A stretch of DNA of 64,000 bases, taken from the NCBI RefSeq assembly GCF_002742285.1, contig NZ_MDGM01000014.1:186001-250000 (forward strand). Reading direction: 5' to 3'. The notes under the pieces were generated by a model. The model saw only the letters and a list, made by a program, of their open reading frames with translations, made no database searches and had not been told where the DNA came from. The stretch's first letter is position 1. Every line of letters begins with the position of its first letter. Of this stretch, positions 35,575-44,938 are shown piece after piece. This stretch comes from Paramylibacter kogurei. Lineage in GTDB: Bacteria > Pseudomonadota > Alphaproteobacteria > Rhodobacterales > Rhodobacteraceae. A program made the translations under genes and the position numbers.

Positions 35575-36537
35575 TTACGCCAGCGTTTTTGAACCAATGT
35601 CCAAAAATTTCTGACGCCGTTCTTTGATCAATTGCTTGGGTTTTTTGCCTGACAATTCTTTCAATGATGATGCGATGGCATCTTTTACGGCAACAAATGT
35701 TTGTTCGCGGTCACGTTGTGCACCACCCAAAGGTTCGGGAATAACCGTATCGGCCACGCCAAGTTTTACCAAATCTTGGGCCGTTAGACGTAATGCCTCT
35801 GCAGCTTCGCGCATTTTTTCCGCGTCTTTCCACAAAATTGATGCACAGCCTTCTGGTGAAATCACGGAATAAACCGAATGTTCCAACATTAACAAACGAT
35901 CTGCGGTGGCAAATGCAACTGCACCGCCCGAACCGCCTTCACCGATGATACATGATACCAAAGGGACACCGATTTGCAGACATTTTTCGGTGCTGCGTGC
36001 AATTGCCTCTGATTGGCCGCGTTCCTCGGCACCCCGGCCCGGAAATGCACCGGGTGTATCCACCAACGTAACCACAGGCAGGCCAAAACGATCGGCCATG
36101 TCCATCAGGCGGATCGCTTTACGGTATCCTTCGGGGCGCGCCATGCCAAAATTATGATGCAGACGCGATGTTGTGTCGTTACCTTTTTCTTGGCCCATGA
36201 CCACGACAGGCTGATCATCAAATCGTGCCAACCCACCCATAACGGCGGTATCATCACCAAACACACGGTCACCTTGCAGTGGTGTGTATTCGGTAAACAG
36301 ATTTTCAATGTAATCCTTGCAATGTGGGCGATCAGGGTGGCGTGCCACCTGACATTTACGCCAAGGCGTTAGGTTTTTATACAGATCAACCAGTATTGTT
36401 TGCGCCTTTTTATCCAGCGCACCAGCCTCTTTTTCAACATTCATTTCGTCTTCGCTTTGGCTGGCAATGGCGCGTAATTCGGCCGCTTTGCCTTCGATTT
36501 CTGCCAATGGTTTTTCGAATTCGAGATAGTTTTGCAT
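35575..36537 (-). CDS. accA: Acetyl-CoA carboxylase carboxyltransferase subunit alpha
   Basis: Half of the carboxyltransferase making malonyl-CoA for fatty acid synthesis. 320 residues: [21 protein letters not shown] at the N-terminus, then the crotonase-like core with [36 protein letters not shown] and [14 protein letters not shown]. Full length. Single gene on this strand here. Confidence 0.97.
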   Translation of the reverse strand: MQNYLEFEKPLAEIEGKAAELRAIASQSEDEMNVEKEAGALDKKAQTILVDLYKNLTPWRKCQVARHPDRPHCKDYIENLFTEYTPLQGDRVFGDDTAVMGGLARFDDQPVVVMGQEKGNDTTSRLHHNFGMARPEGYRKAIRLMDMADRFGLPVVTLVDTPGAFPGRGAEERGQSEAIARSTEKCLQIGVPLVSCIIGEGGSGGAVAFATADRLLMLEHSVYSVISPEGCASILWKDAEKMREAAEALRLTAQDLVKLGVADTVIPEPLGGAQRDREQTFVAVKDAIASSLKELSGKKPKQLIKERRQKFLDIGSKTLA

Positions 36538-36599
36538 CTGATTACCTTGTCTTTTTCAGCCCTTGTTATGGCGATGAATGCGCCAAAATGCAACGGGTT

Positions 36600-37136
36600 C
36601 TAGCGCCGTATTTCAACGATAGTTCCCATCGGCGTGACATTCCAAATTTCGCGTATTTCAGGGTTGGTTACCGCAATACAACCCGCGGTCCAGTCGCCCT
36701 TAACCTTAAATCCTTCGGCGACTTTGTTTGGTTGTCCGTGAATGAAAATGTCACCACCTGGATCATATCCACCATTGCGGGCACGTGTGATATCCTCGGG
36801 CTTGGGATAATCGATTCCAAGTGACAACGTATATTTGCTGTTTTGATTGCGTCGATTGATTTTAAAAACACCTTCGGGTGTTTTACCATCGCCTTGTTTC
36901 CATTTATCACCATCTGGCGCGAACCCGAGCGCGATTGCATATTCGCGCACGGGTTTTTCATTCTGATAAAGGGTCATTTTGCGCGCGGATTTTTCGATGA
37001 TTATACGATCAACCTGACCAACTATTGGCACATTTATCGGGGCGGGCGGTTCAACACGTTCCAGATATAGCCACAGTAAACCAACGCCCGTGGCCAATAT
37101 TAATAAAAGGAATAATCGTTTCAGCTTTCGCATCAT
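36600..37136 (-). CDS. L,D-transpeptidase (YkuD family)
   Basis: 178 residues with a membrane anchor (LFLLLILATGVGLLWLYL) then a YkuD catalytic domain: the His of DIFIHGQPN and the catalytic Cys in GDWTAGCIAVTN, both present. Such enzymes form 3-3 cross-links or attach proteins to peptidoglycan in the periplasm. ATGA overlap with the upstream MalY-type gene shows co-expression. The target is unknown. Confidence 0.9.
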   Translation of the reverse strand: MMRKLKRLFLLLILATGVGLLWLYLERVEPPAPINVPIVGQVDRIIIEKSARKMTLYQNEKPVREYAIALGFAPDGDKWKQGDGKTPEGVFKINRRNQNSKYTLSLGIDYPKPEDITRARNGGYDPGGDIFIHGQPNKVAEGFKVKGDWTAGCIAVTNPEIREIWNVTPMGTIVEIRR

Positions 37137-38323
37137 TGCAGATCTTTAAACGCATCCTTTAGGCGTGCGACAGCTTCGATAACCACACTGCGCTGTGTGC
37201 CAAGGTTAAAGCGTAGGAAATTTTCGCCACCTTTGCCAAATGTGGTGCCGTGATTACCAACCACTTGAGCAATGTTTTGTGTGCGTTCGGTGAATTCTTT
37301 GCGTGTCATCCCCGTATCGCTGAAATCCACCCATGCCAAATAGGTTGCCTCAAGCGGCATTGATTTCAGTCCAGGAATTTCCGCAATACCCGCATCAAAT
37401 ATTTTTCGGTTTTCATCTAAATAAGCAATCAGGCGATCAACCCAGTTTGCACCACCTGTGTATGCCGCTTCGGTCATGAAAATACCAAAACTGTTGGGCG
37501 AGTTTCCACCCGCCGCCATGGTTGCGGCAAATTTTTCGCGCAAAGTTTGATCGGCAATAATGACATTACCCGCATGTGCACCTGCGATGTTAAAGGTTTT
37601 GGATGCTGCGGTCATCATCACCAAACGATGTGCGATATGAGGTGCTGCATTGGTCATTGGGATGTGTCGTGTTTGTCCAAAGACAATATCGTGATGAACT
37701 TCATCCGAAACCAAAATCAGATCATGTTTTTCACAAAAATCTGCGACTTGGGAAAGTTCGCTTTGCGTCCACACGCGCCCACCAGGATTGTGCGGCGAGC
37801 AGAGGATCAGCATTGTTTCATCGCCCGTCATCTGTTTTTCATAGGCGTCGAAATCCATTTCATAGCGCCCATCAACAATTGCCAATTCACATTCAACAAC
37901 TTTGCGATTGTTTGCTTTGATGACGCGGGCAAATGCATGGTAAACAGGCGTGAAAATTACGACCCCGTCATTTGGTTTAGTAAATGTTTGTAGACAAAGT
38001 GCGGCGCCATTCACCAAACCATGTGTCGTAAAAATATGTGATGGATCAACATCCCACCCGTGGCGCATTTTCATCCAGTTCACGATTGCGCTACGATAAG
38101 ATTTATCATCACCGTAATATCCAAAAATCCCATGGTCGCGCATTTCTTGCACACAATCCAACACGCGTTGAGGAGGGCGAAAATCCATATCCGCCACCCA
38201 CATTGCGATTCCTTCATTTGGGTCCACGCCGTAAAGAGGTTCTAACAAATCCCATTTTGCGCTATGGGTTCCGATGCGATTAATGGTGTTATCAAATTGA
38301 TCGTTAATGTCGTCTAGGCTCAT
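37133..38323 (-). CDS. MalY/PatB-type PLP C-S lyase (cystathionine beta-lyase)
   Basis: 396 residues of aminotransferase fold type I. PLP lysine in TAASKTFNIAGAHAGN; MWVADMDFRPP and SPHNPGGRVWT are typical of the MalY/PatB group, which cleave cystathionine or cysteine S-conjugates. GAGGGT precedes the ATG. Translationally coupled to the L,D-transpeptidase downstream. True substrate cannot be set from sequence. Confidence 0.87.
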   Translation of the reverse strand: MSLDDINDQFDNTINRIGTHSAKWDLLEPLYGVDPNEGIAMWVADMDFRPPQRVLDCVQEMRDHGIFGYYGDDKSYRSAIVNWMKMRHGWDVDPSHIFTTHGLVNGAALCLQTFTKPNDGVVIFTPVYHAFARVIKANNRKVVECELAIVDGRYEMDFDAYEKQMTGDETMLILCSPHNPGGRVWTQSELSQVADFCEKHDLILVSDEVHHDIVFGQTRHIPMTNAAPHIAHRLVMMTAASKTFNIAGAHAGNVIIADQTLREKFAATMAAGGNSPNSFGIFMTEAAYTGGANWVDRLIAYLDENRKIFDAGIAEIPGLKSMPLEATYLAWVDFSDTGMTRKEFTERTQNIAQVVGNHGTTFGKGGENFLRFNLGTQRSVVIEAVARLKDAFKDLQ

Positions 38324-38422
38324 GTTACCCTCATTTGTTTATCGGCATGCTAGCGTCCTGATACCGATGGGCAAGTGCTTTATCCTGTTGCGTGCGCATT
38401 TGCGTTGGGCTAGGTCTGCGAT

Positions 38423-38941
38423 ATGTCTTTACTACCGATTATTTTGCACCCAGATCCGCGATTGAAAAAGAACTGCGATGTTGTTGAAGATTTCAACGAC
38501 GATATCCGTGCGCTTGCCGATAATATGCTGGAAACCATGTATGACGCACCTGGTGTCGGCTTGGCCGCGCCACAGGTGGGTGTTTTGCAGCGCGTTTTTG
38601 TGATGGATTGCGCTGAAAAGGATGCAACGCCAGAACCCATGGTGTTAATTAATCCCGAAATCATTTGGCATTCGGATGAAACGAATATTCATAACGAGGG
38701 CTGTTTGTCTCTGCCTGAATTATTCGAAGATGTCGAACGCCCTGCACAGGTGAAAATGCGGTTTTATGATGTGGCGGGAAAATTGCATGAACAAGATTTT
38801 GATGCGCTTTGGGCGACATGTGCACAGCATGAGTTGGACCATTTGAACGGTACATTGTTTATCGATCATTTGAGCCGCATTAAACGGTCTATGATGACCA
38901 AGAAAATGGTGAAGTTCAAAAAAGATTTGGCGCGGGCGTAA
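38423..38941 (+). CDS. def: Peptide deformylase
   Basis: Removes the formyl group from nascent proteins. 172 residues with all three motifs intact: GVGLAAPQVG (44-53), EGCLSLPE with metal ligand Cys93, and QHELDHLNG with metal ligands His136 and His140 and catalytic Glu137. It shares TAATG with a second def-like gene, followed by fmt. Confidence 0.97.
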   Translation: MSLLPIILHPDPRLKKNCDVVEDFNDDIRALADNMLETMYDAPGVGLAAPQVGVLQRVFVMDCAEKDATPEPMVLINPEIIWHSDETNIHNEGCLSLPELFEDVERPAQVKMRFYDVAGKLHEQDFDALWATCAQHELDHLNGTLFIDHLSRIKRSMMTKKMVKFKKDLARA

Positions 38942-39444
38942 TGGCCATTCGCCCATTCATTCCGTACCCCGACAAACGTTTGCGTACAATTTGTGATCCT
39001 GTTGAAACCATTGACGATCAGGTCCACGAAATCTGGAATGATATGTTGGACAGTATGTATGCGATGCCCGGTGTTGGTTTGGGTGCACCACAAATTGGCT
39101 TCACCAAACGGCTGGCAGTGATGGATTGTTCCGAAAAGGGTAATGAACCGGTACGCATGGCCAATCCCGAAATATTGCATCAATCTGCAAAGTTGCGCGA
39201 ACACACCGAAGGTAGCCCAAATTTGCCCGACGTTTGGGCGAAAATTGAACGCCCACGTGCGGTGACTGTTACCTATCTCGATGAAAACAGCGAACAGGTT
39301 GAGCGCGATTTTGTTGGTCTGTGGGCAACATCAGTTCAACATCAAATTGATCATTTGAACGGTAAGATGTATTTTGATCATCTGAGCAGCGTGAAACGTA
39401 AAATGCTGCTGGCAAAGGCTGCGAAGATTGCCAAAAAAGGATAA
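38941..39444 (+). CDS. Degenerate peptide deformylase-like protein
   Basis: 167 residues clearly homologous to the gene before it ([20 protein letters not shown]) but lacking key residues. The metal-binding Cys is Ser92 (EGSPNLPDV in place of EGCLSLPE), and the catalytic Glu is Gln135 (HQIDH in place of HELDH); both His ligands remain. It is therefore probably not a working deformylase, although the reading frame is intact and coupled to def and fmt. Def-like second copies occur in Rhodobacterales; a ribosome-binding or regulatory role is conceivable but unknown. Confidence 0.9.
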   Translation: MAIRPFIPYPDKRLRTICDPVETIDDQVHEIWNDMLDSMYAMPGVGLGAPQIGFTKRLAVMDCSEKGNEPVRMANPEILHQSAKLREHTEGSPNLPDVWAKIERPRAVTVTYLDENSEQVERDFVGLWATSVQHQIDHLNGKMYFDHLSSVKRKMLLAKAAKIAKKG

Positions 39445-39448
39445 CTCA

Positions 39449-40360
39449 ATGCGCGTTGTTTTTATGGGCACACCCGATTTTTCCGTTCCCGTTTTGCAAT
39501 CTCTTGTGGATGCAGGGCATGAAATTGCTGCTGTTTATTGTCAACCACCACGCCCAGCTGGAAGAGGCAAGAAAGATCGTTTAACACCCGTTCATGTTCG
39601 CGCAGAACAATTGGGACTAACCGTTCGCACACCTTTAAATTTCAAAGACAAAGATGACATTGCAGAATTTGCTGCGCTGAATGCGGATGTCGCGGTGGTG
39701 GTCGCCTATGGTTTGATTTTACCACAGGTTATATTGGATGCGCCGATCAATGGTTGTTTAAATATCCACGCATCGCTTTTGCCACGTTGGCGCGGTGCAG
39801 CGCCCATCCATCGCGCAATTATGGCCGGTGATGATGAAACGGGCGTTTGCATCATGCAAATGGAAGCAGGGCTTGATACGGGCCCCGTTTTGACACGTTG
39901 CACGACAAAAATTAAGTCAGAGGATACAACCGCGACGCTTCATGATCGACTGTCACAGTTGGGCGCGGATTTGATTGTTGAAACCTTGGCACAGTTGGAT
40001 CAGCTCACCGCGATCACACAGCCAGAAGATGGCGTGACATATGCCAAAAAAATCACCAAGGAAGAGGCTGCGATCAATTGGGATCAATCAGCAGAAATCG
40101 TTGATCGTCATATCCGCGCCTTGTCACCATTCCCCGGTGCATGGTTCGAAATTGATGGAAATCGCATCAAAGTTTTGATGAGCAAGACCGTAGACATGGA
40201 AGGTGATGCAGGAACCATTTTGGATAATCACCTCAGCGTTGCGTGCAAGTCTGGCGCCGTTCAGTTGTTGAAATTACAGCGTGCGGGCAAGGGGCCGATG
40301 GACGCAGAAATATTCCAACGCGGGTTTGAATTGGCCAAGGGTAAATCGTTGCGCTCTTAA
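39449..40360 (+). CDS. fmt: Methionyl-tRNA formyltransferase
   Basis: Formylates initiator Met-tRNA. 303 residues from the ATG at 39449 ([16 protein letters not shown]), which has AAAAAAGG before it. Formyl-transfer motif [19 protein letters not shown]-terminal OB-like domain. Follows the two def genes by 4 bp, the usual def-fmt pairing. Confidence 0.96.
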   Translation: MRVVFMGTPDFSVPVLQSLVDAGHEIAAVYCQPPRPAGRGKKDRLTPVHVRAEQLGLTVRTPLNFKDKDDIAEFAALNADVAVVVAYGLILPQVILDAPINGCLNIHASLLPRWRGAAPIHRAIMAGDDETGVCIMQMEAGLDTGPVLTRCTTKIKSEDTTATLHDRLSQLGADLIVETLAQLDQLTAITQPEDGVTYAKKITKEEAAINWDQSAEIVDRHIRALSPFPGAWFEIDGNRIKVLMSKTVDMEGDAGTILDNHLSVACKSGAVQLLKLQRAGKGPMDAEIFQRGFELAKGKSLRS

Positions 40361-40374
40361 ATTTTCACAGAAAA

Positions 40375-40392
40375 TCCCTATATATATTGGGA
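40375..40392. repeat. AT-centred dyad before the small membrane gene
   Basis: TCCC and GGGA arms flank an alternating TA core over 18 bp, just before the ribosome site GAGAGG of the next gene. It may overlap a -10 region or be a weak hairpin; no further support. Confidence 0.3.
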
Positions 40393-40404
40393 AAGAGAGG
40401 GAAC

Positions 40405-40656
40405 ATGCCTGTTTTTTTGGTGCTTATCGTTGGTGCGGCGGCTGGTGTTTTAGGCGCGCATTTCATGAAATTGAACGTCAATATTTATATGGCCTGCGCG
40501 ATCGGCGTTTTGGGCACGATTTTAGGTAGCTTTGCGTTACGTGGTCTGATGAATGTCATGCTTGGCACATCTGGTGTGCTGAGCCTGTTTGTGGGTGCGA
40601 TATTTGGTGTGGTTGTTCTGATCTGGATTTACCGCACGTATTTTAGCGGGCGCTAA
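40405..40656 (+). CDS. Small three-helix membrane protein, GlsB/YeaQ-like
   Basis: 83 residues, almost entirely hydrophobic: [37 protein letters not shown] and [19 protein letters not shown]. Length and Gly pattern recall the GlsB/YeaQ/YmgE (transglycosylase-associated) stress family, but similarity is by pattern only. ATG 40405 follows GAGAGGGA, which decides the start over an upstream TTG. Ends overlapping the converging rnhA. Confidence 0.7.
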   Translation: MPVFLVLIVGAAAGVLGAHFMKLNVNIYMACAIGVLGTILGSFALRGLMNVMLGTSGVLSLFVGAIFGVVVLIWIYRTYFSGR

Positions 40657-41111
40657 TCAACAGGTTTAAATGGTTCCATTCCTGCGCGCGCCAATTCGTC
40701 GGCGCGTTCGTTTTCGGGGTGGCCCGCATGGCCTTTGACCCATTCCCAAGTAACATTATGCCGCTGTGCCGCTGTATCCAACCGCTGCCATAATTCGGCG
40801 TTTTTCACAGGTTTTTTGGCTGCATTGCGCCAGCCATTTTTTTTCCACCCAAAAATCCATTTGGTAATGCCATCTTTGACGTAAGAGCTATCTGTGACAA
40901 GCGTAAGTGTGCTTGGCTTTTCCAATGCTTCAAGTGCGCAAATCGCGGCCATCAACTCCATTTGATTATTGGTGGTTTGTTCGGCTCCGCCGTTCAATTC
41001 ACGCTGTTTCAGTATTTTGTCCGCGTTGCGTGCGATCAATATTGCACCCCACCCCCCTGGGCCGGGATTTCCAGAGCATGCTCCATCGGTATAAGCAAAA
41101 AGTTCAGGCAC
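40653..41111 (-). CDS. rnhA: Ribonuclease HI
   Basis: Cuts RNA in RNA-DNA hybrids. 152 residues with the four acidic active-site positions: Asp in [17 protein letters not shown], Glu in NNQMELMAA, Asp in [10 protein letters not shown] and Asp in NERADELAR. Also has the basic-protrusion region [18 protein letters not shown] start overlaps the upstream methyltransferase by 8 bp. Confidence 0.96.
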   Translation of the reverse strand: MPELFAYTDGACSGNPGPGGWGAILIARNADKILKQRELNGGAEQTTNNQMELMAAICALEALEKPSTLTLVTDSSYVKDGITKWIFGWKKNGWRNAAKKPVKNAELWQRLDTAAQRHNVTWEWVKGHAGHPENERADELARAGMEPFKPVD

Positions 41112-41694
41112 GTGCGGTCACAATCATAAATGGTTTTTCTGTGCCCGACATGCCAGTTGATGCCCCCGTACGCAAGTGTGTCGGCGTAAACTTTGCCGCG
41201 CGCAATAACGCGTCCACTTCATCTGGCTGGTAATAGGCATAAAATCGCCCCAAAAATTCCCGCCGTTCACCCGTACCAATCATCAAACCCAAATGTAAAA
41301 TTCCATCGGGTTTGAGGGTAGTGTGAATTTTATTTAACAATTCGGGCATTTCTGATTTTTTGGCGTGCAGCAAACTAAAGTTTGCCCAAATGCCATCATA
41401 TTCATCGACAGCTGACAATTCATGAAATTGTTGTTGTACCGCGTTCAAGCCAAAGCTTTCTTTGGCAAGTTTTACCATTTCAATTGATGCATCTGTGGCA
41501 TCCACTTTCAATCCAGCTTGGACCATGAATGCGCCAGAATTCCCAGGGCCACATCCAAGATCAAGCACCCGCCCACCAACGGGAATTGCATTGATAAAAC
41601 GGGTTAGGTCGGCATCTGGTGCGTCGCGACTGATCAAATTTTTATATTCTTCGGCTTTTTTGTCATATGTTTGAATGGTTTGAATATCGGTCAT
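41104..41694 (-). CDS. Class I SAM-dependent methyltransferase
   Basis: 196 residues: motif [16 protein letters not shown], then [14 protein letters not shown] and the post-motif [21 protein letters not shown]. Similar to the methyltransferases commonly next to ispH/rnhA in this group; substrate unknown. I chose ATG 41694 ([17 protein letters not shown]), 5 bp after the DUF3429 stop. Confidence 0.85.
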   Translation of the reverse strand: MTDIQTIQTYDKKAEEYKNLISRDAPDADLTRFINAIPVGGRVLDLGCGPGNSGAFMVQAGLKVDATDASIEMVKLAKESFGLNAVQQQFHELSAVDEYDGIWANFSLLHAKKSEMPELLNKIHTTLKPDGILHLGLMIGTGERREFLGRFYAYYQPDEVDALLRAAKFTPTHLRTGASTGMSGTEKPFMIVTARA

Positions 41695-41698
41695 GTGA

Positions 41699-42178
41699 TT
41701 ATAGTCCGCCAATACGTTCCAATATGGTTTGAATTTGATAGTCAAAGATCGGAACAAGATAACAAGCCAAAATGGCGAGGGTTACGAAAATACGGTTGCG
41801 CATCCACCAAGAGGGGAACAGACCCTGTTTCACAAAATACCAGTCGTTGATTAACAACAATGCGAACCCGGTTGGAATGATAATCGGACGCAAACCGCCA
41901 CGAAAAGCAAAAAAGAAGAAAATCCAAAATGCGGGCCAAATCGCCATCATGTAATGGGTTTTACGTTCAGACTGATCACGTGAAACAACGGCCCAATATC
42001 CACCGCCAAGAAAACCAAACACCACAATGGCATATGTTCCAAACAGCCGCGCGGGTGGGCCATAAATTTCTAAAATAGCATCATGAATAAAATCGTTATA
42101 CCACGCCATCGTCGACAGATAGAACGGCAGCAGCCCAAGGATGCTGAACCAAAATGTCAAACGTGGAATCCCGAACAT
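41699..42178 (-). CDS. DUF3429 membrane protein
   Basis: 159 residues with five hydrophobic helices (FWFSILGLLPFYLSTMAWY, YAIVVFGFLGGGYWAVVS, MAIWPAFWIFFFFAF, IIIPTGFALLLIND and FVTLAILACYLVPIF), matching the DUF3429 family. Function unknown. Shares one base with the ispH stop (TAATG) and so is coupled to it. Confidence 0.85.
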   Translation of the reverse strand: MFGIPRLTFWFSILGLLPFYLSTMAWYNDFIHDAILEIYGPPARLFGTYAIVVFGFLGGGYWAVVSRDQSERKTHYMMAIWPAFWIFFFFAFRGGLRPIIIPTGFALLLINDWYFVKQGLFPSWWMRNRIFVTLAILACYLVPIFDYQIQTILERIGGL

Positions 42179-43128
42179 TAACTGGCTTCGCGCAAAACGC
42201 GGGGCACTTTGAATTCAACGTTTTCCACGGCCGTTTCTACGATTTCGCGGGTAACGTCGTATCGTTGTTCAAATGCATTAATAACTTCGTTGATCAAAAT
42301 TTCGGGCGCAGATGCACCGGCGGTAATACCAATTGATTTGATCCCATCCAAGGCACGCCAATCAATATCATTCGCGCGTTGCACCAGTTGTGAATATTTG
42401 CATCCCGCCTTTGCACCCACTTCGACCAAACGGCGGGAATTGGATGAATTTGGTGCACCGATCACCAAAAGGGCATCAACCGTGGGTGCCACTGCTTTGA
42501 CTGCTTCTTGGCGATTTGTTGTGGCGTAACAAATGTCTTCTTTGTGTGGGCCGATGATGTTTGGAAAGCGCGATTTGAGTGCGGTGACAATTTCCGCGGT
42601 GTCATCAACGCTCAGTGTGGTTTGAGTGATGAATGCAAGTTTGTTTTCATCACGTGGGCGCAGGGTTTTCACATCATCGGGGGTTTCAACCAGCAATACC
42701 TCGCCTTCGGGCAATTGACCCATCGTGCCAATGGTTTCGGGATGTCCATCATGGCCAATCATGACCATTTGCAATCCGTTTTTGTGATGGCGCTCTGCTT
42801 CGATATGGACCTTGGAAACCAACGGACAGGTTGCATCAACGTATATCATATTGCGCGCTTGGGCTTTGGTTGGCACGGATTTTGGTACGCCATGGGCGGA
42901 AAAAATAACGGGGCGATCATCGGGACATTCAGCCAATTCTTCGACGAAAATCGCGCCCTTGTCACGCAAGCTGTCGACCACGAATTTATTGTGCACAATT
43001 TCGTGGCGTACATATACAGGTGCGCCCCATTTTTCGATCGCCATTTCAACGATTTTGATCGCACGATCAACGCCCGCACAAAACCCGCGCGGTGCAGCAA
43101 GATAAAGATGTAAATGTTGTTTTGTCAT
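42178..43128 (-). CDS. ispH: 4-hydroxy-3-methylbut-2-enyl diphosphate reductase
   Basis: Last MEP-pathway enzyme; makes IPP and DMAPP with an Fe-S cluster. 316 residues; the three conserved cysteines are in [22 protein letters not shown] and [10 protein letters not shown]. Also present: [14 protein letters not shown] and NSSNSRRL. First gene of an ispH-DUF3429-methyltransferase-rnhA run; ispE is elsewhere in the window. Confidence 0.97.
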   Translation of the reverse strand: MTKQHLHLYLAAPRGFCAGVDRAIKIVEMAIEKWGAPVYVRHEIVHNKFVVDSLRDKGAIFVEELAECPDDRPVIFSAHGVPKSVPTKAQARNMIYVDATCPLVSKVHIEAERHHKNGLQMVMIGHDGHPETIGTMGQLPEGEVLLVETPDDVKTLRPRDENKLAFITQTTLSVDDTAEIVTALKSRFPNIIGPHKEDICYATTNRQEAVKAVAPTVDALLVIGAPNSSNSRRLVEVGAKAGCKYSQLVQRANDIDWRALDGIKSIGITAGASAPEILINEVINAFEQRYDVTREIVETAVENVEFKVPRVLREAS

Positions 43129-43174
43129 GGCGTTGTTTTAACGCCAAGATTGACCGAACGAAAGCAAAAGAAAA

Positions 43175-43192
43175 GGCGCCAACCTGGGCGCC
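43175..43192 (-). terminator. Intrinsic terminator of the NYN-domain gene
   Basis: GGCGCC repeated at 43175-43180 and 43187-43192 forms a 6-bp stem on the minus strand, followed by TTTTCTTTT on that strand. Lies 7 bp after the gene's stop and before ispH. Confidence 0.75.
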
Positions 43193-43198
43193 CTAACT

Positions 43199-43780
43199 TT
43201 ATTCTGTTTCAGCCATTTCTGGTGCCATGCTTGGCATAGCTTCGTCTTCTGGGCGCGGTGGACGCCCGACAACATCTTTGAGTTCGTATAATTCAATGAA
43301 ATTGTCGGCCTGACGGCGCAGATCATCAGAAATCATCGGAGGGTTGGATCGGATTGTGGAAACAACCGATACGCGAACACCTTGGCGTTGCAACGATTCA
43401 ATCAACGGGCGGAAATCGCCGTCACCTGAAAACAACACAATATGGTCGACATGTGGAGCCAATTCCATAGCATCGACGCAAAGTTCGATATCCATGTTGC
43501 CCTTAACCTTACGTCGTCCCATCGAATCAGTGTATTCTTTGGCGGGTTTCGTAACCATCGTGAAACCGTTGTAGTTCAACCAATCGACCAATGGGCGGAT
43601 GGGCGAATACTCTTCACTTTCCAACAAGGCAGTGTAATAAAATGCGCGTAGCAATTTACCACGGCGCATGAACTCGGTACGCAACAGTTTATAGTCGATA
43701 TCAAAGCCCAATGCCTTGGCTGCGGCATAGAGATTTGATCCGTCAATAAAGAGAGCTAAACGCTCGTCGCGATAAAACAT
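43199..43780 (-). CDS. NYN-domain (LabA/DUF88) nuclease-like protein
   Basis: 193 residues of PIN-like NYN fold. Acidic residues expected at the active site are all there: LFIDGSNLYAA, KGNMDIELCVDAME and LFSGDGDFRPLIESL. Likely a metal-dependent RNase, but its substrate in alphaproteobacteria is not established. AAAGGAT lies before the ATG; divergent from folK; separated from ispH by its own terminator. Confidence 0.9.
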   Translation of the reverse strand: MFYRDERLALFIDGSNLYAAAKALGFDIDYKLLRTEFMRRGKLLRAFYYTALLESEEYSPIRPLVDWLNYNGFTMVTKPAKEYTDSMGRRKVKGNMDIELCVDAMELAPHVDHIVLFSGDGDFRPLIESLQRQGVRVSVVSTIRSNPPMISDDLRRQADNFIELYELKDVVGRPPRPEDEAMPSMAPEMAETE

Positions 43781-43869
43781 TAAAGATCCTTTCTTAAATC
43801 ACGCTGGTCGACAATATATAAATTTGCGTGTTTATGTGCCGACCGACACTTGATGAATAGGCAGTAATT

Positions 43870-44460
43870 TTGACAACGCAAGAAGAAAATCCCTTGAAAC
43901 AATCACTTTTTACCGCGGTCGCAATCGGCTCAAATGCCTTTGACGTAACGGCAACTACACGCGGTTTGGTTGAACAAGCCGTTACATTGATTGGTCAAGA
44001 AAACCTTAAAATTGTAAAACAAAGTGCGTTTTACGTTACACCTGCCTTTCCTAAAGGGGCCGGGCCTGATTTTGTGAATGCGGTAATTATAGTGCAGTCG
44101 GAATTTACTGCGTCACAACTTCTGGAAATAATGCACAATATCGAATCAAAACTTGGTCGCACCCGTCATGGCCGTTGGGCACAAAGAACAATGGATTTGG
44201 ATTTACTGTACCATGGTGACGAAATTTTACCAAATCAACAAGTTGTGGATGATTGGATCAATCTCCCACTTGATCGACAGATGATCGAAACGCCTGATAC
44301 ATTGATATTACCACACCCGCGTATTCAGGATCGTGGGTTTGTGTTGGTCCCCTTGGCAGATGTGGCACCCGATTGGGTTCATCCTGTGTTTGGGAAAACC
44401 ACAATGGAAATGTTGGATGCGCTGGGCGAAACGGGTCAAATCGGGATCACTAAATTATAG
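43870..44460 (+). CDS. folK: 2-amino-4-hydroxy-6-hydroxymethyldihydropteridine pyrophosphokinase
   Basis: Pyrophosphoryl transfer in folate synthesis. 196 residues; AIGSNA at the N-terminus, the signature [15 protein letters not shown] and [18 protein letters not shown] start at 43870 with AGGCAG about 10 bp upstream; no ATG is available before the conserved core. Confidence 0.92.
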   Translation: MTTQEENPLKQSLFTAVAIGSNAFDVTATTRGLVEQAVTLIGQENLKIVKQSAFYVTPAFPKGAGPDFVNAVIIVQSEFTASQLLEIMHNIESKLGRTRHGRWAQRTMDLDLLYHGDEILPNQQVVDDWINLPLDRQMIETPDTLILPHPRIQDRGFVLVPLADVAPDWVHPVFGKTTMEMLDALGETGQIGITKL

Positions 44461-44471
44461 GGTTGTTGGCC

Positions 44472-44499
44472 TTGCCATTTTGTTTGAAAACCCTTATGC
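44472..44499 (+). promoter_or_regulatory. Possible sigma-70-type promoter for rpoZ
   Basis: TTGCCA (44472-44477) and TTATGC (44494-44499) are 16 bp apart in the 76-bp gap between folK and rpoZ. The hexamers are only partial matches, so this is a candidate. Confidence 0.35.
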
Positions 44500-44536
44500 A
44501 CAGCCTTTGAATTACCCATACAGTTGGAGTACACCC

Positions 44537-44887
44537 ATGGCACGTGTCACCGTTGAAGATTGCGTCGATAAAATTCCAAACCGTTTTGATTTGGTTATGC
44601 TTGCTGCACACCGTGCGCGCGAAATTTCATCTGGATCAGAATTAACCGTTCCACGCGACAATGATAAAAATCCAGTTGTGGCATTGCGCGAAATCGCAGA
44701 CGAAACGCTAACAGCGGAAAATCTGCGCGAAGCTGCAATCGAAAGCCACCAAACACAAATCGAAGTTGACGAGCCAGAAGAAGATCAAATGGCATTGTTG
44801 ATGGGTGGTGAAGATGACAAGCCTGGCGACGATATGAATGACGAAAACTTGTTGCGCGCCTTGATGGAAGCACAGGAAGCAAAATAA
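44537..44887 (+). CDS. rpoZ: RNA polymerase omega subunit
   Basis: Assembly subunit of RNA polymerase. 116 residues: [28 protein letters not shown], the omega signature, then an acidic C-terminal tail ([18 protein letters not shown]). GGAG lies 8 bp before the ATG. Omega-ppGpp linkage makes its position just upstream of rsh meaningful; a stem-loop separates the two. Confidence 0.96.
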   Translation: MARVTVEDCVDKIPNRFDLVMLAAHRAREISSGSELTVPRDNDKNPVVALREIADETLTAENLREAAIESHQTQIEVDEPEEDQMALLMGGEDDKPGDDMNDENLLRALMEAQEAK

Positions 44888-44895
44888 CCTGTAAC

Positions 44896-44919
44896 GGGCG
44901 CCAATATTGGTTGGCGCCC
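44896..44919 (+). terminator. Stem-loop between rpoZ and rsh
   Basis: Perfect 9-bp stem GGGCGCCAA/TTGGCGCCC (44896-44904 with 44911-44919) and 6-base loop, 8 bp after rpoZ and about 13 bp before the rsh ribosome site. There is no U-run, so partial attenuation or RNA processing is as likely as termination. Confidence 0.55.
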
Positions 44920-44938
44920 ATCGGGAAGGATCGCGGCA

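Noticed and set aside
40375..40392. AT-core dyad as terminator of fmt
   Set aside because: Stem is short and mostly TA with no T-run; listed only as a weak dyad.
42508..43113. 201-codon plus-strand frame over ispH
   Set aside because: Antisense to a well-conserved gene, with no recognisable domain.
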